From HKST-UBA178 sp965223815 (lineage in GTDB: Bacteria > Pseudomonadota > Gammaproteobacteria > Chromatiales > Chromatiaceae): 64,000 nucleotides of DNA. Positions 27,025-36,647 of this stretch are shown here, one piece after another. The stretch lies in assembly GCA_965223815.1 (NCBI GenBank), contig OZ245019.1, positions 3,472,001 to 3,536,000 on the forward strand, read 5' to 3'. The position numbers and the translations under genes were made by a program. The notes under the pieces were generated by a model. It saw only the letters and a list, made by a program, of their open reading frames with translations, was not told the DNA's origin and did no database searches. The first letter of the stretch is position 1, and each line of letters starts with the position of its first letter.

Positions 27025-27779
27025 GAGTGTGCCCCCTAGTTCGATATCTGACCCAGACATTCACCCAGCTAATGGGCCTGCTGCCCAGTCCCAGGTCAGC
27101 CTCCCACTTCATTTCCAGGTTAAGAACCTCCAACATCTGAAGGCATGAGTCGTCTATAGAAACTAAATCAAGGGAGAGAGATATTCTTATCAGATTGCGC
27201 CAAACCGTTATCATGAGAAACATCGACACCGGATTGGCTCAAAGCTGCCACCCAGAAAACTAAGAAACGGCCATTTCACTGACAACCATCAGTACAGGAC
27301 CGCTATCTATTTCCATAATCGCCGATGCGATGGATTAACCTGTCCACATGACTACGATTTCCTACGACCTCAGATGAGGCTGGATTTATGAAGGACCAAG
27401 AAATACACAGCAAACGGTCAAGATAGTAGCGTTCGCCGCAAAGCGATGGGCCGCTATGGATTTACCTATATCTACTGAAGATGAGGAGCGGACACAAACG
27501 CAAGGGTAACAGCTACCCATTCTCGTCCGCTACCAATAGACGGAATGCCGGCCATACGCCGCCTATCGATGAGTAATTATCAAGGAACGACCCCGGTAAA
27601 AAACCATCGATTACGATATCAGTCTTTGGTTAGTTACATCGCGGTCGGCTGCACTAATCTAAAAGTTATTTTAAGCACATATCCTAGCCCAGATAGTCAT
27701 CCGCAACGCACAAGCCAGCCTATGGCAGGATCGGCATCGATGTTTCCCTCACCCCGGCGATAGGCGTCAGACGCCAACC
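27025..27779. other. 755-bp interval without a supported gene
   Basis: Contains short frames without recognisable features (for example 26999-27229 minus). A small perfect palindrome GGCGTC-A-GACGCC (27763-27775) follows the patatin stop on the minus strand and might serve as a weak terminator, though no T-tract is present. Confidence 0.45.
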
Positions 27780-29105
27780 TTATTTGACGCCGGCAATCAT
27801 GCGTCGAAACTCCGGATTGTTACGCAGCAACTCACCACCCACCTCAATCAGCGTATCCACCTGCTCATCCGTCAACTTGAAGCTGGTGGGTATTTCGTTT
27901 AGAAACTGGCGCCTCTGCGGTTCATTCACGTCTCTGAGGTCAACCCGTATAAAATAGGGCTCGACCTGTTTCTCCGCGGTCGACAATTCCTTGGCCCAGC
28001 GGGCCACGGAGCGATTCATCAACTCCAGTGTCGCCACGTTGTAGCGATGCAGTTGGATATCGCTCATGGCATTGATGGTTTCCTCCAGCGATGGCTGCTT
28101 ATTGGTTAAATCCATCTCGGGCTCTGGGTCGGTGGAGGCATTGACCGATATGATCACAATACGACTGGGTGGACGCCGGTTTCCCTTTTCCAGGTACCGT
28201 TTTGCACCTCCCGTCAATTCGATAATCTCATATAGCGTTCGCAGTCCCAGGTTATCGGTAATCCCCCCGTCGACGAAATGAGCATAGTTTCGCTTGTCGC
28301 GCTGATAGTAGGTCTTCAGTCCCTCAACGACCAGCGTCAGTTCGGGATTGTCGGCAGCGTTTTTCTCTGCCTCGATCAACCATGCCGGCGGCTCCGCGCC
28401 GCACTCGCTGTAGTTTTCGGTCACCACCGGATTAAACAGCACCGGAACCGCCGAAGAGGCGGTGACTGCCCTGGAGACCGGGTAGGTGGAAATATCCGAG
28501 CACAACAGATTGAAATACTCCTGGATGAAGGAGAAGCGTACGCCGTAGCCTAGATCGGATGCATTGATCAGGATCATAGGGCGCCCTTCCTGCTTCATGT
28601 CGTTGAAAGTCGCACCCTTGAAAACACGCTCCTCGTAATATTGAGTGGCAAGCTCGGTACGTCCGGTGGAACTGAACCAGTGAAACGGGTTCAGCACCCT
28701 TCGAATCAGCTCGCCCTCCACATCTTGGCGCAGAAAGACCTCTTCGAAATCCTCGAAGATTCCGTCCCCATGAAGACCATAGTAAGCGGCGGTGAAACTA
28801 CCGCCTGACACCGAGCTGATACTGTCGACTGCATCCAGCATCCGGACTTGCTGACCGCGGTAGGAAACGGTCGTGTCTCGCAATTCCTTTAGAACCCCAT
28901 AAGCCAATGCCGCCGCCCGTGTGCCTCCACCGGAGAAGGCCAGCATGACCATATTGTCGCCGCTACGCCACACATCCTGGTATGATTTAAGTGAGTAACC
29001 CGCGCCATTGGAGCCCTCGCTTAACGGTTTGTTGTCGATCACGCCGTAGGAGGCGCAGCCTGAAACCAGCAGCAACGCCCAACCAGCCAATATCAGTCGC
29101 AACAT
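27780..29105 (-). CDS. Patatin-like phospholipase lipoprotein
   Basis: A 441-residue serine lipid hydrolase of the outer envelope. The lipobox is LLLVSGC (Cys about residue 17). The patatin oxyanion motif is SGGGTRAAALAYGVL, the nucleophile elbow is SSVSGGSFTAAYYG (G-x-S-x-G type) and the catalytic Asp is in VDGGITDNLGL. The C-terminal third is a poorly conserved helical region. It follows the outer-membrane barrel gene by 102 bases on the same strand. A decayed copy of the same two genes lies at 59692-60311, so this pair behaves as a unit. Confidence 0.9.
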   Translation of the reverse strand: MLRLILAGWALLLVSGCASYGVIDNKPLSEGSNGAGYSLKSYQDVWRSGDNMVMLAFSGGGTRAAALAYGVLKELRDTTVSYRGQQVRMLDAVDSISSVSGGSFTAAYYGLHGDGIFEDFEEVFLRQDVEGELIRRVLNPFHWFSSTGRTELATQYYEERVFKGATFNDMKQEGRPMILINASDLGYGVRFSFIQEYFNLLCSDISTYPVSRAVTASSAVPVLFNPVVTENYSECGAEPPAWLIEAEKNAADNPELTLVVEGLKTYYQRDKRNYAHFVDGGITDNLGLRTLYEIIELTGGAKRYLEKGNRRPPSRIVIISVNASTDPEPEMDLTNKQPSLEETINAMSDIQLHRYNVATLELMNRSVARWAKELSTAEKQVEPYFIRVDLRDVNEPQRRQFLNEIPTSFKLTDEQVDTLIEVGGELLRNNPEFRRMIAGVK

Positions 29106-29207
29106 AGTAAGTTCCCCTTATTTTTATCTCTGCCAGATACCGACATATCGCAACCCGTTTTCCGCGAGCTCGCTCCCCGCTTTCTGGGTATCCAGACTTT
29201 TGGTTTA

Positions 29208-30005
29208 CTAAAACAGAAACTTCGCCCCAAGAAAAAAGCCGCTCAGATTCATATCATCGAATACAGGACTATCGTCAAAGTCCCAGTCGATATAACGATA
29301 GCCCAAAATGGCATCCACTCTCTCAAACCGATAGCCGATGCCGGCAAAAGCCTGCCAGGTCAGATCCGTCTGCCCAGCTCCCACATCCAAGTAGTAAGGT
29401 ACATACCACTGCTCGGATAGATTCAGATGGCCGCTGACCCCGACAATGGCGTCCCAGACACCGTCAGAATCGGAAACATCACCCTCGCGATCCTCCAGTG
29501 GACCGGATGACTTTACCTTCAACTTAGCATCCAGCCACAGGTATCGGGCACCACCAAGCACATCCAAGCTGCCCTTCTGATTTTCAATCAAATTGTAGCG
29601 AACCTGGGGCGTTATCACCCAGCTCTTCATATCCACCTCAGCACTGCCAGTGAGATCGATCTCGCGCCCACGCGGTCCAACGGGAATGGTGATCTCCCCA
29701 TCGTTCTCTTGGGAAACATCGAGATAGATCAGGTCCACTGCCAGCGTCCACTTGTCTTTACGGGCAGCGAATGCTCCCATGAAAGCCATCTCCAGGTCAT
29801 CCAGCAGTTTATCGATGCCGATATCGATGTCGCCGCCGCTAGCGGTGGTACCTCCTATTGATGCACCCCAGAAATAGATCTCAGCGCCGAACTTCCAATC
29901 ATCCGGTGAATCCGTGCCCCCCAGAACCGGCAATGGGAACCCAGTAAGCAGGAAAAGAAATATGCCAACGCAGCCGGTGCGAATCCCAAATAGCTTGCAT
30001 CTCAT
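29208..30005 (-). CDS. Outer-membrane beta-barrel protein
   Basis: About 265 residues. The signal peptide (MRCKLFGIRTGCVGIFLFLL, cleavage near VLGG) leads to a chain of alternating beta strands: WKFGAEIYFWGASIGG, WTLAVDLIYLDVSQ, SWVITPQVRYNLI, SLDVLGGARYLWLDAKLKV, WYVPYYLDVGAG, FAGIGYRFERVDAILGYRYI and a C-terminal FFLGAKFLF ending in Phe, the usual barrel-insertion signal. The ATG at 30005 is chosen because the longer frame (to 30098) adds an Arg-rich stretch before the signal peptide. The protein is paired with the patatin gene downstream. Substrate or ligand unknown. Confidence 0.8.
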   Translation of the reverse strand: MRCKLFGIRTGCVGIFLFLLTGFPLPVLGGTDSPDDWKFGAEIYFWGASIGGTTASGGDIDIGIDKLLDDLEMAFMGAFAARKDKWTLAVDLIYLDVSQENDGEITIPVGPRGREIDLTGSAEVDMKSWVITPQVRYNLIENQKGSLDVLGGARYLWLDAKLKVKSSGPLEDREGDVSDSDGVWDAIVGVSGHLNLSEQWYVPYYLDVGAGQTDLTWQAFAGIGYRFERVDAILGYRYIDWDFDDSPVFDDMNLSGFFLGAKFLF

Positions 30006-30253
30006 TTTATTTAACCCCCTTCGTCGATTGCGACTGATAGCTCTGGAGCAGTGTGCCCCCATCACCCCATAAGTAAGCTCAGCAGCTTTGTTGAACATAG
30101 CAAATTCTTCGGTTCCTTAGAACAATTGGTGTCCTGAGCCTACAATCCACATCCGACTTTCATCCGGGTTCAGGTTAGATTTCAGAACCAACCGAATTTC
30201 CGACGTTAAAGTCACGTGGAAAACAACTGTAGCCTGTAGCACAATTCTGTCAC

Positions 30254-30646
30254 TTATTTCTCGCGTAGGAACAATTCTTTTACGGAACTACCGGTAAAGG
30301 CGGCAGCAAGCAAGGCCCCGGTGCCCACGAGCATCAGCATGACAATGCTGCAGAACAACCGGCTCACACCGGCCAACCATTGGCCTTCGGATGGTTCGCT
30401 GGCCTGTGTGCTTATCGAATTCTCCGGAATTAGCACGGATGTGGAGGCTATCAGCAATAAGCAGGGCATAGCGGTCGTCCACCCAAATCTGCAGGCGGTC
30501 ATGACAACAGTGCCACTTGCGAGGGTGACCACCGAGGTCTTGCCATTCAGTGTGATAGTGGCCGACTGGGCATCGAAGATGGCAGTGGTGTCATCGTAGC
30601 CGTATAAATGACCAACTCGCTCCACTTTCTCTCCATAGACCACCAC
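30254..30646 (-). CDS. Small protein with C-terminal membrane helix
   Basis: A 130-residue protein starting with GTG at 30646, six bases after a strong Shine-Dalgarno sequence (GGAGGAGGTAAGCT). The N-terminal half (VERVGHLYGYDDTTAIFDAQ, ATITLNGKTSVVTLASGTVV) looks like a small beta-domain; residues about 97-118 (SIVMLMLVGTGALLAAAFTG) form a membrane helix. I do not recognise the family. Three bases separate it from the stop of a 32-codon frame upstream, so the two may be coupled. Confidence 0.5.
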   Translation of the reverse strand: MVVYGEKVERVGHLYGYDDTTAIFDAQSATITLNGKTSVVTLASGTVVMTACRFGWTTAMPCLLLIASTSVLIPENSISTQASEPSEGQWLAGVSRLFCSIVMLMLVGTGALLAAAFTGSSVKELFLREK

Positions 30647-30649
30647 AGC

Positions 30650-30748
30650 TTACCTCCTCCATTTCAGGAGTAATTGGCTCAACTCGCAAAGAAACTCGTG
30701 CACCTCCTTTTCGGCTGCCGCCAGGGATGAGTCGATTTTGATAGTCAT
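30650..30748 (-). CDS. 32-residue small protein, possible
   Basis: ATG at 30748 and TAA at 30650-30652, encoding a helical, amphipathic peptide that begins MTIKIDSSLAAAEKEVHEFL. The GTG start of the next gene follows after three bases. The Shine-Dalgarno sequence of that next gene lies within its last codons. Evidence for expression is only the spacing and the coding-like composition. Confidence 0.35.
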   Translation of the reverse strand: MTIKIDSSLAAAEKEVHEFLCELSQLLLKWRR

Positions 30749-30814
30749 TCTGGCTTTCTCTCATCACTTAACTTTCATATATTAAAGTATGCTTCCTTAA
30801 TCCGCTGATGCTTG

Positions 30815-31873
30815 TCACTTTACCAGACCCAGCCTTTTCGAGAGGCGTAGTACCGGCGAGTTGTCTTCGTCTCCAACTCCAATGCAATCTTCAAGCGCGT
30901 CATGGACCTCGACTTCGTCCAAAGACTTACGAGGCCCGATGAATACCAAATCCGTTTTAGCCTGTTCGTCCCGTTTCCATGCTCCCATGTCGTTGAACTG
31001 CACGCGTTTGCCAACGAGATGCAGGGCGATCTTTTGGCCCGGCAGCTCTTCGAGACAAAGAATGCCCTTGGCGCGATAAACGCTTTCAGTCGCCTTATCC
31101 AGTGCCGCGCGTAACCGCGGCAGCGACAGGGGTCGATGACTTTGCCAGTGAAAGGTCGAGAACGGGTGATCACTGGTGACTGGACTGGCGTCAACCCGGT
31201 GTACTCCGTGCTCGCCTTCACGGCCGAAATCCGACGCCCCCTCACCATGTCGGAATCCCAATATAAAATCGAGAGGCACACGTCCGTGGCGGGATTCTAT
31301 AATTCTTGCCTGTGGGGAGATCTCTCGGACGAGGATCTTAACCGCCATCAATTGCTGAGCATTCACCAAATCCACCTTGTTCAAGGCGACGAAGTCGGCT
31401 GCCTGTATCTGCATACGCGCCAAAGTCATAGAGTCACCAGCTAAATATGGCAACTGTTCGGCGTCCACTACAGCCAGTAGACAATCCAGCCGCAAATGGG
31501 ATTGGAGCTCAGCCCTCCCTAATCCGTTGACCACCTGAATGGGATCAGAAACACCGCTGGTCTCGATAATGACGAGCTGCGGATCAGTTTTTGCCACCAG
31601 CCGGACACAGGCATCCAACAAGTCGTCACGGATGCTGCAGCAGATGCACCCGTTGTTCAGCGATATGGTCTCACCCTCCACATCGACCACCAGGTCGGCA
31701 TCGATGTTCACTGCGCCGAAATCGTTCACCAGGACGGCCGCACGGACACCGTGATTTTCCTGGAGTACGTGATTCAACAGGGATGTTTTGCCCGCACCGA
31801 GAAATCCGCCGATCACAACGACGGGAATCCTGCCCCTAACCGCCTGTCCCGGATTGGGATCGGAGATGTTCAT
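30815..31873 (-). CDS. G3E GTPase (CobW/COG0523 metallochaperone family), copy 1
   Basis: A 352-residue GTPase of the family that includes CobW, YeiR and ZNG1-type zinc chaperones, which load or deliver metal to client enzymes. Walker A GGFLGAGKTS (residues 22-31), the metal-binding C-I-C-C at 76-79 (NNGCICCSIRDD), the Walker B-like VIIETSGVSDP and the specificity motif NKVD are intact. The C-terminal domain has a His-rich segment (REGEHGVHRVDASPVTSDHP) that may bind metal. It is followed after 21 bases by the D-aminoacylase-like amidohydrolase gene on the same strand. Metal identity is not visible. Confidence 0.95.
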   Translation of the reverse strand: MNISDPNPGQAVRGRIPVVVIGGFLGAGKTSLLNHVLQENHGVRAAVLVNDFGAVNIDADLVVDVEGETISLNNGCICCSIRDDLLDACVRLVAKTDPQLVIIETSGVSDPIQVVNGLGRAELQSHLRLDCLLAVVDAEQLPYLAGDSMTLARMQIQAADFVALNKVDLVNAQQLMAVKILVREISPQARIIESRHGRVPLDFILGFRHGEGASDFGREGEHGVHRVDASPVTSDHPFSTFHWQSHRPLSLPRLRAALDKATESVYRAKGILCLEELPGQKIALHLVGKRVQFNDMGAWKRDEQAKTDLVFIGPRKSLDEVEVHDALEDCIGVGDEDNSPVLRLSKRLGLVK

Positions 31874-31894
31874 ACCCTCTCCTGTCTATCACTG

Positions 31895-33397
31895 TCAGGA
31901 ACAACGGATCGGCTGGCCGGGAAAAATACCGTCTACCGTTTCCGAGTCCCTCACCACGACCGCTCCGTTCACCACCACATGGGGAATACCGCTGGAGGCA
32001 AGACCTCCTTGCTCCATGGTGGAATTGTCAGTAACGGTTTCGGGGTCGAATACGGTGATGTCGGCATCGGCACCCTCCTGCAGGCGACCCTTCGTGGCCA
32101 TCTGGCTGACGCCATTTTCTTCGAGATATCTGGCGATCATGTAGGTCATTTTCGAGACCGACAGCATCAAGGGGATATTTACCTTTTTCTCCCGGGTCAG
32201 ACGAAGCAGGCGGGCATGGGTACCCGCGCCGCGTGGATGGCCATTGACCGCATCAAAGGGCGTATCCCAATCGAGCGCGACCTCGCCGGTTTCGATAACG
32301 GTATAGGGAAAGGCATCGCTCCCGAGCACTGACGTGGGATGGGCCAACGCTGCATTCACCGTCTCCTCCGTGGCGTTGTAGAACATCACCGAGGTACCTG
32401 GCGCTGTTTTCACCAACTCCTCGTAACGCTCCTTGGTCAACGGTGTGACATTGGAAGTTTCAATGATGTCTTTGTAATCGCGACCCATGTTGGGACCATA
32501 GTTGTCGGGGTGGAGGTAGTCGGCTCCAACAATGGTCCCCCCAAAGTTATAAGGATAAATCTCGGCCAGGACCTGAATGCCCTTCTCTCTGGCATCGTCG
32601 ATGAGTTTCAAGGCCTGGGGCGATTCGGACAGGGACTGTGCCGTCATATGCTGGATGACCAACCCGCCACCGTAGAGTTCTTGAGGTGCCATCTGTTCGA
32701 GAAAGCCCAGCAGGCCACTGGTGGGGGGCATCTGGCTGGAAAAACGCCCGTGCAGGAAAACCGAGCGGCCATACTTGGCAACCAGCTTCTGGCAGATCAT
32801 GGACTCTTCCGAGGTCGTGCCACCGACCATGTAACCCGGGCAATGCCCGATGCCGATGGAGCCCTGCTGCAAGCCCTCCTCGAGCTTCCGGGTGATCTCT
32901 TCGGTCTGCTCTGGGGTGGCGACCTCGGTGGACCATTTCATGGAGGTGTTGGTTTCTTCCGCGGCCCCGGTCATGTCGTACACGAAGTCGCCGGCGAACT
33001 TCGATGTGTAGCCGTCATTGAAGACATGCTCGCGAACGGCGATGGTACCGACGGACGCACCGAAGTTGGTGCGGCTTTTGCCCTCGATGGCCGCGTACCA
33101 TTCATCAATGGGATAGACCCCGGCCTCCAGTTCCAGTGGCGTGGTCACACCGTCGCGCAAGGCAAGCTTCTGGCCGAAGGGCGCACCGGCGTTGTGGTGG
33201 TGCATGTCGATGAATCCCGGCGCCACCACCAGACCGGTGGCATCGATGCTTTCCTTTCCCGAAATGTCCTGCTCGGTGACCGACGCGATCTTGCCGCCAT
33301 TGATCCCGACATTGCGTACTGCATCGAGACCGGTTTCCGGATCCATGACGCGGCCGTTGGTAATCACAAGGTCGTACTGGGTGTTGTCAGCTGCCAT
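31895..33397 (-). CDS. D-aminoacylase-like amidohydrolase, copy 1
   Basis: About 500 residues (amidohydrolase superfamily). Starts MAADNTQYDLVITNGRVMDP, the usual beta-strand before the barrel. Metal ligands: DMHHHNAG (His66-68), and the His of VIQHMTAQS; further conserved parts are LAEIYPYNFGGTIVGADYL and LGSDAFPYTVIET (Asp). The C-terminal PADITVFDPETVTDN-type end (GADADITVFDPETV) is also typical. The GNCG Cys motif of classic D-aminoacylases is absent; VTTPLELEAGVYPIDEW lies at that position, so a Glu may bridge the metals. No signal peptide, so cytoplasmic. ATG 33397 has GGAGAAGAGAA upstream. Substrate: probably an N-acyl or cyclic amide. Confidence 0.85.
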   Translation of the reverse strand: MAADNTQYDLVITNGRVMDPETGLDAVRNVGINGGKIASVTEQDISGKESIDATGLVVAPGFIDMHHHNAGAPFGQKLALRDGVTTPLELEAGVYPIDEWYAAIEGKSRTNFGASVGTIAVREHVFNDGYTSKFAGDFVYDMTGAAEETNTSMKWSTEVATPEQTEEITRKLEEGLQQGSIGIGHCPGYMVGGTTSEESMICQKLVAKYGRSVFLHGRFSSQMPPTSGLLGFLEQMAPQELYGGGLVIQHMTAQSLSESPQALKLIDDAREKGIQVLAEIYPYNFGGTIVGADYLHPDNYGPNMGRDYKDIIETSNVTPLTKERYEELVKTAPGTSVMFYNATEETVNAALAHPTSVLGSDAFPYTVIETGEVALDWDTPFDAVNGHPRGAGTHARLLRLTREKKVNIPLMLSVSKMTYMIARYLEENGVSQMATKGRLQEGADADITVFDPETVTDNSTMEQGGLASSGIPHVVVNGAVVVRDSETVDGIFPGQPIRCS

Positions 33398-33438
33398 TTC
33401 TCTTCTCCAATTTTTTGTATTCGTCAATCCGGTGAAAC

Positions 33439-34080
33439 TTATTCCGATTCCTGCTTGGGGTTGGTCGCCAGCCAGTCGGGAACCCTAAGATCCCAGTGGA
33501 TGGCTGCTGCGCGAAATGCAAAGATCAGGAGTCCGCAAAGCAATGCGGACAGATGCGAATGACCGGGGAACCATGCCAGCAGGATCACGTAGAGTGTGGT
33601 CCCGAAGAGTACGGGTACTGCGTAGATTTCACGGCTCATCAGCAGTGTCTGACGTCCCGCGAGCACGTCTCGTATCAGGCCTCCGCCGATGGCGGTGACG
33701 ATGCCCAACAGGATCGGTGCCAGGGGAATCCCGAAATTCAGATGCCAGACCTTTTCCGTAGCCTGTATTGCGAATAAAGCCACGCCGAGCGCATCGAGAT
33801 ACAGCATCAAGCTGTATATCTCCTTTCGGGTGAAAAGCGATTGGGCTGCAAACGCGGCGATGCTCGCACCAAGGGCTACCCAGATGTAGATCAGGTCTGT
33901 GGCCCAGAACACAGGCACGTCCAGAATGATATCCCTAATTGTTCCGCCCCCAATGGCGGTAATGATCCCCATCACGCAGGCGCCGAAAAGGTCGATACCC
34001 CGCGGGGCGATGGCAAGCACAGCCGTCACCGCGAATGCCAGGGTACCGAAGATGCCAATCCAACCGTTTAAAGAGTCCAC
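33439..34080 (-). CDS. TRIC/UPF0126 family membrane channel
   Basis: A 213-residue inner-membrane protein with seven predicted helices and an internal duplication: the glycine motif ITAIGGGTIRDIILDVPVFW in the first half recurs as VTAIGGGLIRDVLAGRQTLL in the second. Bacterial homologues (YicG, YadS) include potassium-type TRIC channels and a glycine transporter, so the substrate cannot be fixed. It is on the same strand as, and close upstream of, amidohydrolase copy 1 (41-base gap from the chosen start), which suggests it may be cotranscribed and perhaps move a substrate or product. Confidence 0.9.
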   Translation of the reverse strand: MDSLNGWIGIFGTLAFAVTAVLAIAPRGIDLFGACVMGIITAIGGGTIRDIILDVPVFWATDLIYIWVALGASIAAFAAQSLFTRKEIYSLMLYLDALGVALFAIQATEKVWHLNFGIPLAPILLGIVTAIGGGLIRDVLAGRQTLLMSREIYAVPVLFGTTLYVILLAWFPGHSHLSALLCGLLIFAFRAAAIHWDLRVPDWLATNPKQESE

Positions 34081-34201
34081 TCGCTAAATCCCAAACCCAA
34101 ACGCTCCCCTATAAAGAATAGCGTGTCTGTGTCATCAATACGCATTTTTACCAATTTTGTTTTTTGCAAAAAACATTGGGTTATTCAGAAATGCCGAATC
34201 C

Positions 34202-35431
34202 TCAAAATCCGAAAGTGTAAAACTCACTCATGCGGTCCTCGATTTGGTTTGTACCGGCGATAGGCCCCACATCTCCAAGATACCAGCGTACGCTGATCTC
34301 CGGTTTGGAGAGATCGGAAGTCGTATTGACCAAGGTCCTCTCGTTCGGCCCTGCTTCGGCCAATTCATCGTCGATGAAGGCACAGTGAATGGCATCGGTT
34401 AGTGCCGTTGCATCTTCTTTCTTGAAAGGTGGACTGAGACTATCGTAGGTATCCCTCAGTATGCATTGGCGCGTGAAGGTGTTGTGCTCATGCGTCATAT
34501 CGAAATCCGGATAGGTGCTCGGATCCGGAAATTTGGTATTTGGGTGATTCGTCGCGTACAGCGGTTCATTTGCTTCACGGTCAGCAAAGACATAGGCCTG
34601 TGAATGCTGGTCGATCTCGAATACGGTGGCGTTGCCGCCTGCATCCGCGATCAGCATGTGCCCCCGCATGATGGTCTGCATGATGCGGTTCTTGAGGATT
34701 GTCTTCTTGGCCTCTTCCACGGTTGAACAGCTATCCAGTATCAGCGCGAATAGCTGGGTCAAAGACACGCCGGACACGTTCTGTCCGCCTGCGGAACCGA
34801 TTTCGTCGCCCACGCCCCAGGGGTCGTGAAACGCTGTGACGTACAGGCCTTTCTCGTTGAGGGCATCGAGCCAGGGGGCCAGGAGTTCCTGCCCGCCGAC
34901 GTGAATGCTCCGGAAGCCGCCCTTCGGTCGGGTTTCGAGGACGATTCCGCGTGACCACCCATTGTGCGCGCCTTCAGGCGGTTCCTTGCCGAGCAGGCCG
35001 CTCCACAAGGGCATCGCTGAGAGGTCGAAGTTCCTGGAAACGTATGTCGCACCGACATTGCTCTTTTCAATGGGCAGAACCGCTGCCGAGCAGGTATTCG
35101 CACCAAGATCCCTCCCCCGCGCTTCATCGTACCAATCGAACGGCAGGCAGGTGGCATCGTATACGACGTCATTTTCCGGCAGGCCATAGGCTCGTTGAAC
35201 ACCCCTGCTTCTCTCCAGCATTTGCGGCCAATTCTGGGCCAGATACTCACGCCGCGCCTCGGCATATATCGGGTGATCGTAGACACTCAGCCTTGCGCCA
35301 TAATCCTTCTTCGCCAGGGTAGCCAGATCGAAACCAATCTCCTGGTAAGTACCTTCCACGATGATGTGGTGGGGCCTTGAGTAGTCTCCATCCTCAAACG
35401 GATAAACAGGCTCATTTTTTAGAATGCTCAT
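34202..35431 (-). CDS. C45-type Ntn-hydrolase (acyltransferase family)
   Basis: About 409 residues starting MSILKNEPVYPFEDGDYSRP, with HHIIVEGTYQEIG. C45 enzymes hydrolyse or transfer acyl groups on amides and mature by self-cleavage before a Cys nucleophile. The cleavage-site motif is GANTCSAAVLP (Cys114), followed by YVSRNFDLS. The remainder has the Ntn sandwich pattern (GRHMLIAD-like RGHMLIADAGGNATVFEID, NHPNTKFPD). ATG 35431 follows GGAGAGAGAG; a longer frame to 35554 lacks a good start. It stands between the TRIC channel and G3E copy 2 on the same strand. The substrate is unknown; its place beside two amidohydrolases fits amide degradation. Confidence 0.8.
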   Translation of the reverse strand: MSILKNEPVYPFEDGDYSRPHHIIVEGTYQEIGFDLATLAKKDYGARLSVYDHPIYAEARREYLAQNWPQMLERSRGVQRAYGLPENDVVYDATCLPFDWYDEARGRDLGANTCSAAVLPIEKSNVGATYVSRNFDLSAMPLWSGLLGKEPPEGAHNGWSRGIVLETRPKGGFRSIHVGGQELLAPWLDALNEKGLYVTAFHDPWGVGDEIGSAGGQNVSGVSLTQLFALILDSCSTVEEAKKTILKNRIMQTIMRGHMLIADAGGNATVFEIDQHSQAYVFADREANEPLYATNHPNTKFPDPSTYPDFDMTHEHNTFTRQCILRDTYDSLSPPFKKEDATALTDAIHCAFIDDELAEAGPNERTLVNTTSDLSKPEISVRWYLGDVGPIAGTNQIEDRMSEFYTFGF

Positions 35432-35522
35432 CTCTCTCTCCGCAGTTATCTGGCGATTTACACTTACCTGAACGAGACCAGATGCAAACGTGCAAACCAC
35501 GGTATCTGCATACTCGATCCAC

Positions 35523-36548
35523 TCAGTTCTTCCAAATCGGTCTTCTCTCTTCACGATCCAGAAAACGCTTCAATGCGAGTATCGGTGATTGCGTTTCATC
35601 CCCGGTTCCAATGCAGTCGTCAAAGGCATCACGTAACGCATCGCTGTCTATTCCGCCTGGCGAGCCGATCATCACGATTTCGGATTTCGGCGCCTGCGTT
35701 CCCCAGGGTTCAGTGTCGCCAATGTCGTATCTCTTACCCACCATCTGTAAAACGAACTGGTAAGACGGCAGTTCTTCCAAATAAACAATACCCTTGGCTC
35801 GGTAGATGCTCTTTGGTAGAGCTTCGACAACACGCCGCAATTTGGGCAACGAAAGCGGCTGGTCACATGCCCAGTGCCAAGTGGCAAAAGAGCGGTCGAG
35901 CACCTGTCTGGCATGATCGATCTGAGTCACTTTGAACCGAGCATCAGTTTCTCGAACACTGCTTCTCAAAATCGCATTGAGCGATATGCCTTCGCTATTA
36001 GCATCAAGTATGCGTGCTCTCGGAGCGATTCGGTGCACCAACTCCCTGACTGCGGCTAAGCGATTCTTGTCTACAAGATCCGTTTTACTCAGCACCACCA
36101 TGTCGGCATCCTGCACCTGCGTGCGCGACAGAGCTGCCCTTTCGCCGCTTAGGAGCTCGGGGAAGTTCTCTGCATCCACTACCGTAAGGACGCTGTCCAG
36201 CAGGATTACGCGCTCGATCTCCGGCAACATAAAGGTATTGGCAACCTGAAATGGTTCCGAAACCCCACTCGTTTCAACGATCAACAGTTCCGGAGGATCA
36301 TCGCGTTGCATCAGTGCCACGCAGGCGGGAATCAATTCGCCGCGTATGCTGCAGCACACGCAGCCATTGGCCAGGCTGACCGTATCGCCTTCGACGCCAA
36401 TCACGAGTTTCGCATCGATGTTGATGGAGCCGAAATCATTCACCAACACAGCGGCCCGCATACCATGATTCTCTCTCAGCATACGATTGAGCAGTGTAGT
36501 CTTCCCCGCTCCTAGAGAACCGCCAATGATGATTAGAGGGACTATCAG
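35523..36548 (-). CDS. G3E GTPase (COG0523), copy 2, with no standard start codon
   Basis: About 340 residues. The first ATG in frame (36482) lies after the nucleotide-binding loop, which would remove Walker A. Reading upstream, VPLIIIGGSLGAGKTTLLNR is intact in the same frame and open back to a TGA at 36564-36566, but no ATG, GTG or TTG is found. The codons after AGGAGGA are ATT, CTG and ATA, so CTG (36548) is the working start. The metal motif NGCVCCSI, VETSGVSEP and SKTDLVD are present. It is followed after a gap by C45 and lies downstream of amidohydrolase copy 2 (85 bases). Confidence 0.8.
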   Translation of the reverse strand: MIVPLIIIGGSLGAGKTTLLNRMLRENHGMRAAVLVNDFGSINIDAKLVIGVEGDTVSLANGCVCCSIRGELIPACVALMQRDDPPELLIVETSGVSEPFQVANTFMLPEIERVILLDSVLTVVDAENFPELLSGERAALSRTQVQDADMVVLSKTDLVDKNRLAAVRELVHRIAPRARILDANSEGISLNAILRSSVRETDARFKVTQIDHARQVLDRSFATWHWACDQPLSLPKLRRVVEALPKSIYRAKGIVYLEELPSYQFVLQMVGKRYDIGDTEPWGTQAPKSEIVMIGSPGGIDSDALRDAFDDCIGTGDETQSPILALKRFLDREERRPIWKN

Positions 36549-36647
36549 AATTCCTCCTAGTACTCAGCACTTACCAGATAATCGCTTTCGCCTAGTTTTT
36601 CTCACCCGATAGCTTTGGAGCCCAATGGTCATCGATGATCAGCCAAT

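Noticed and set aside
32339..33562. A 407-codon plus-strand frame opposite amidohydrolase copy 1
   Set aside because: Antisense reading of a gene with clear catalytic motifs; composition (His/Gly/Val-rich, no domain) is that of an antisense frame.
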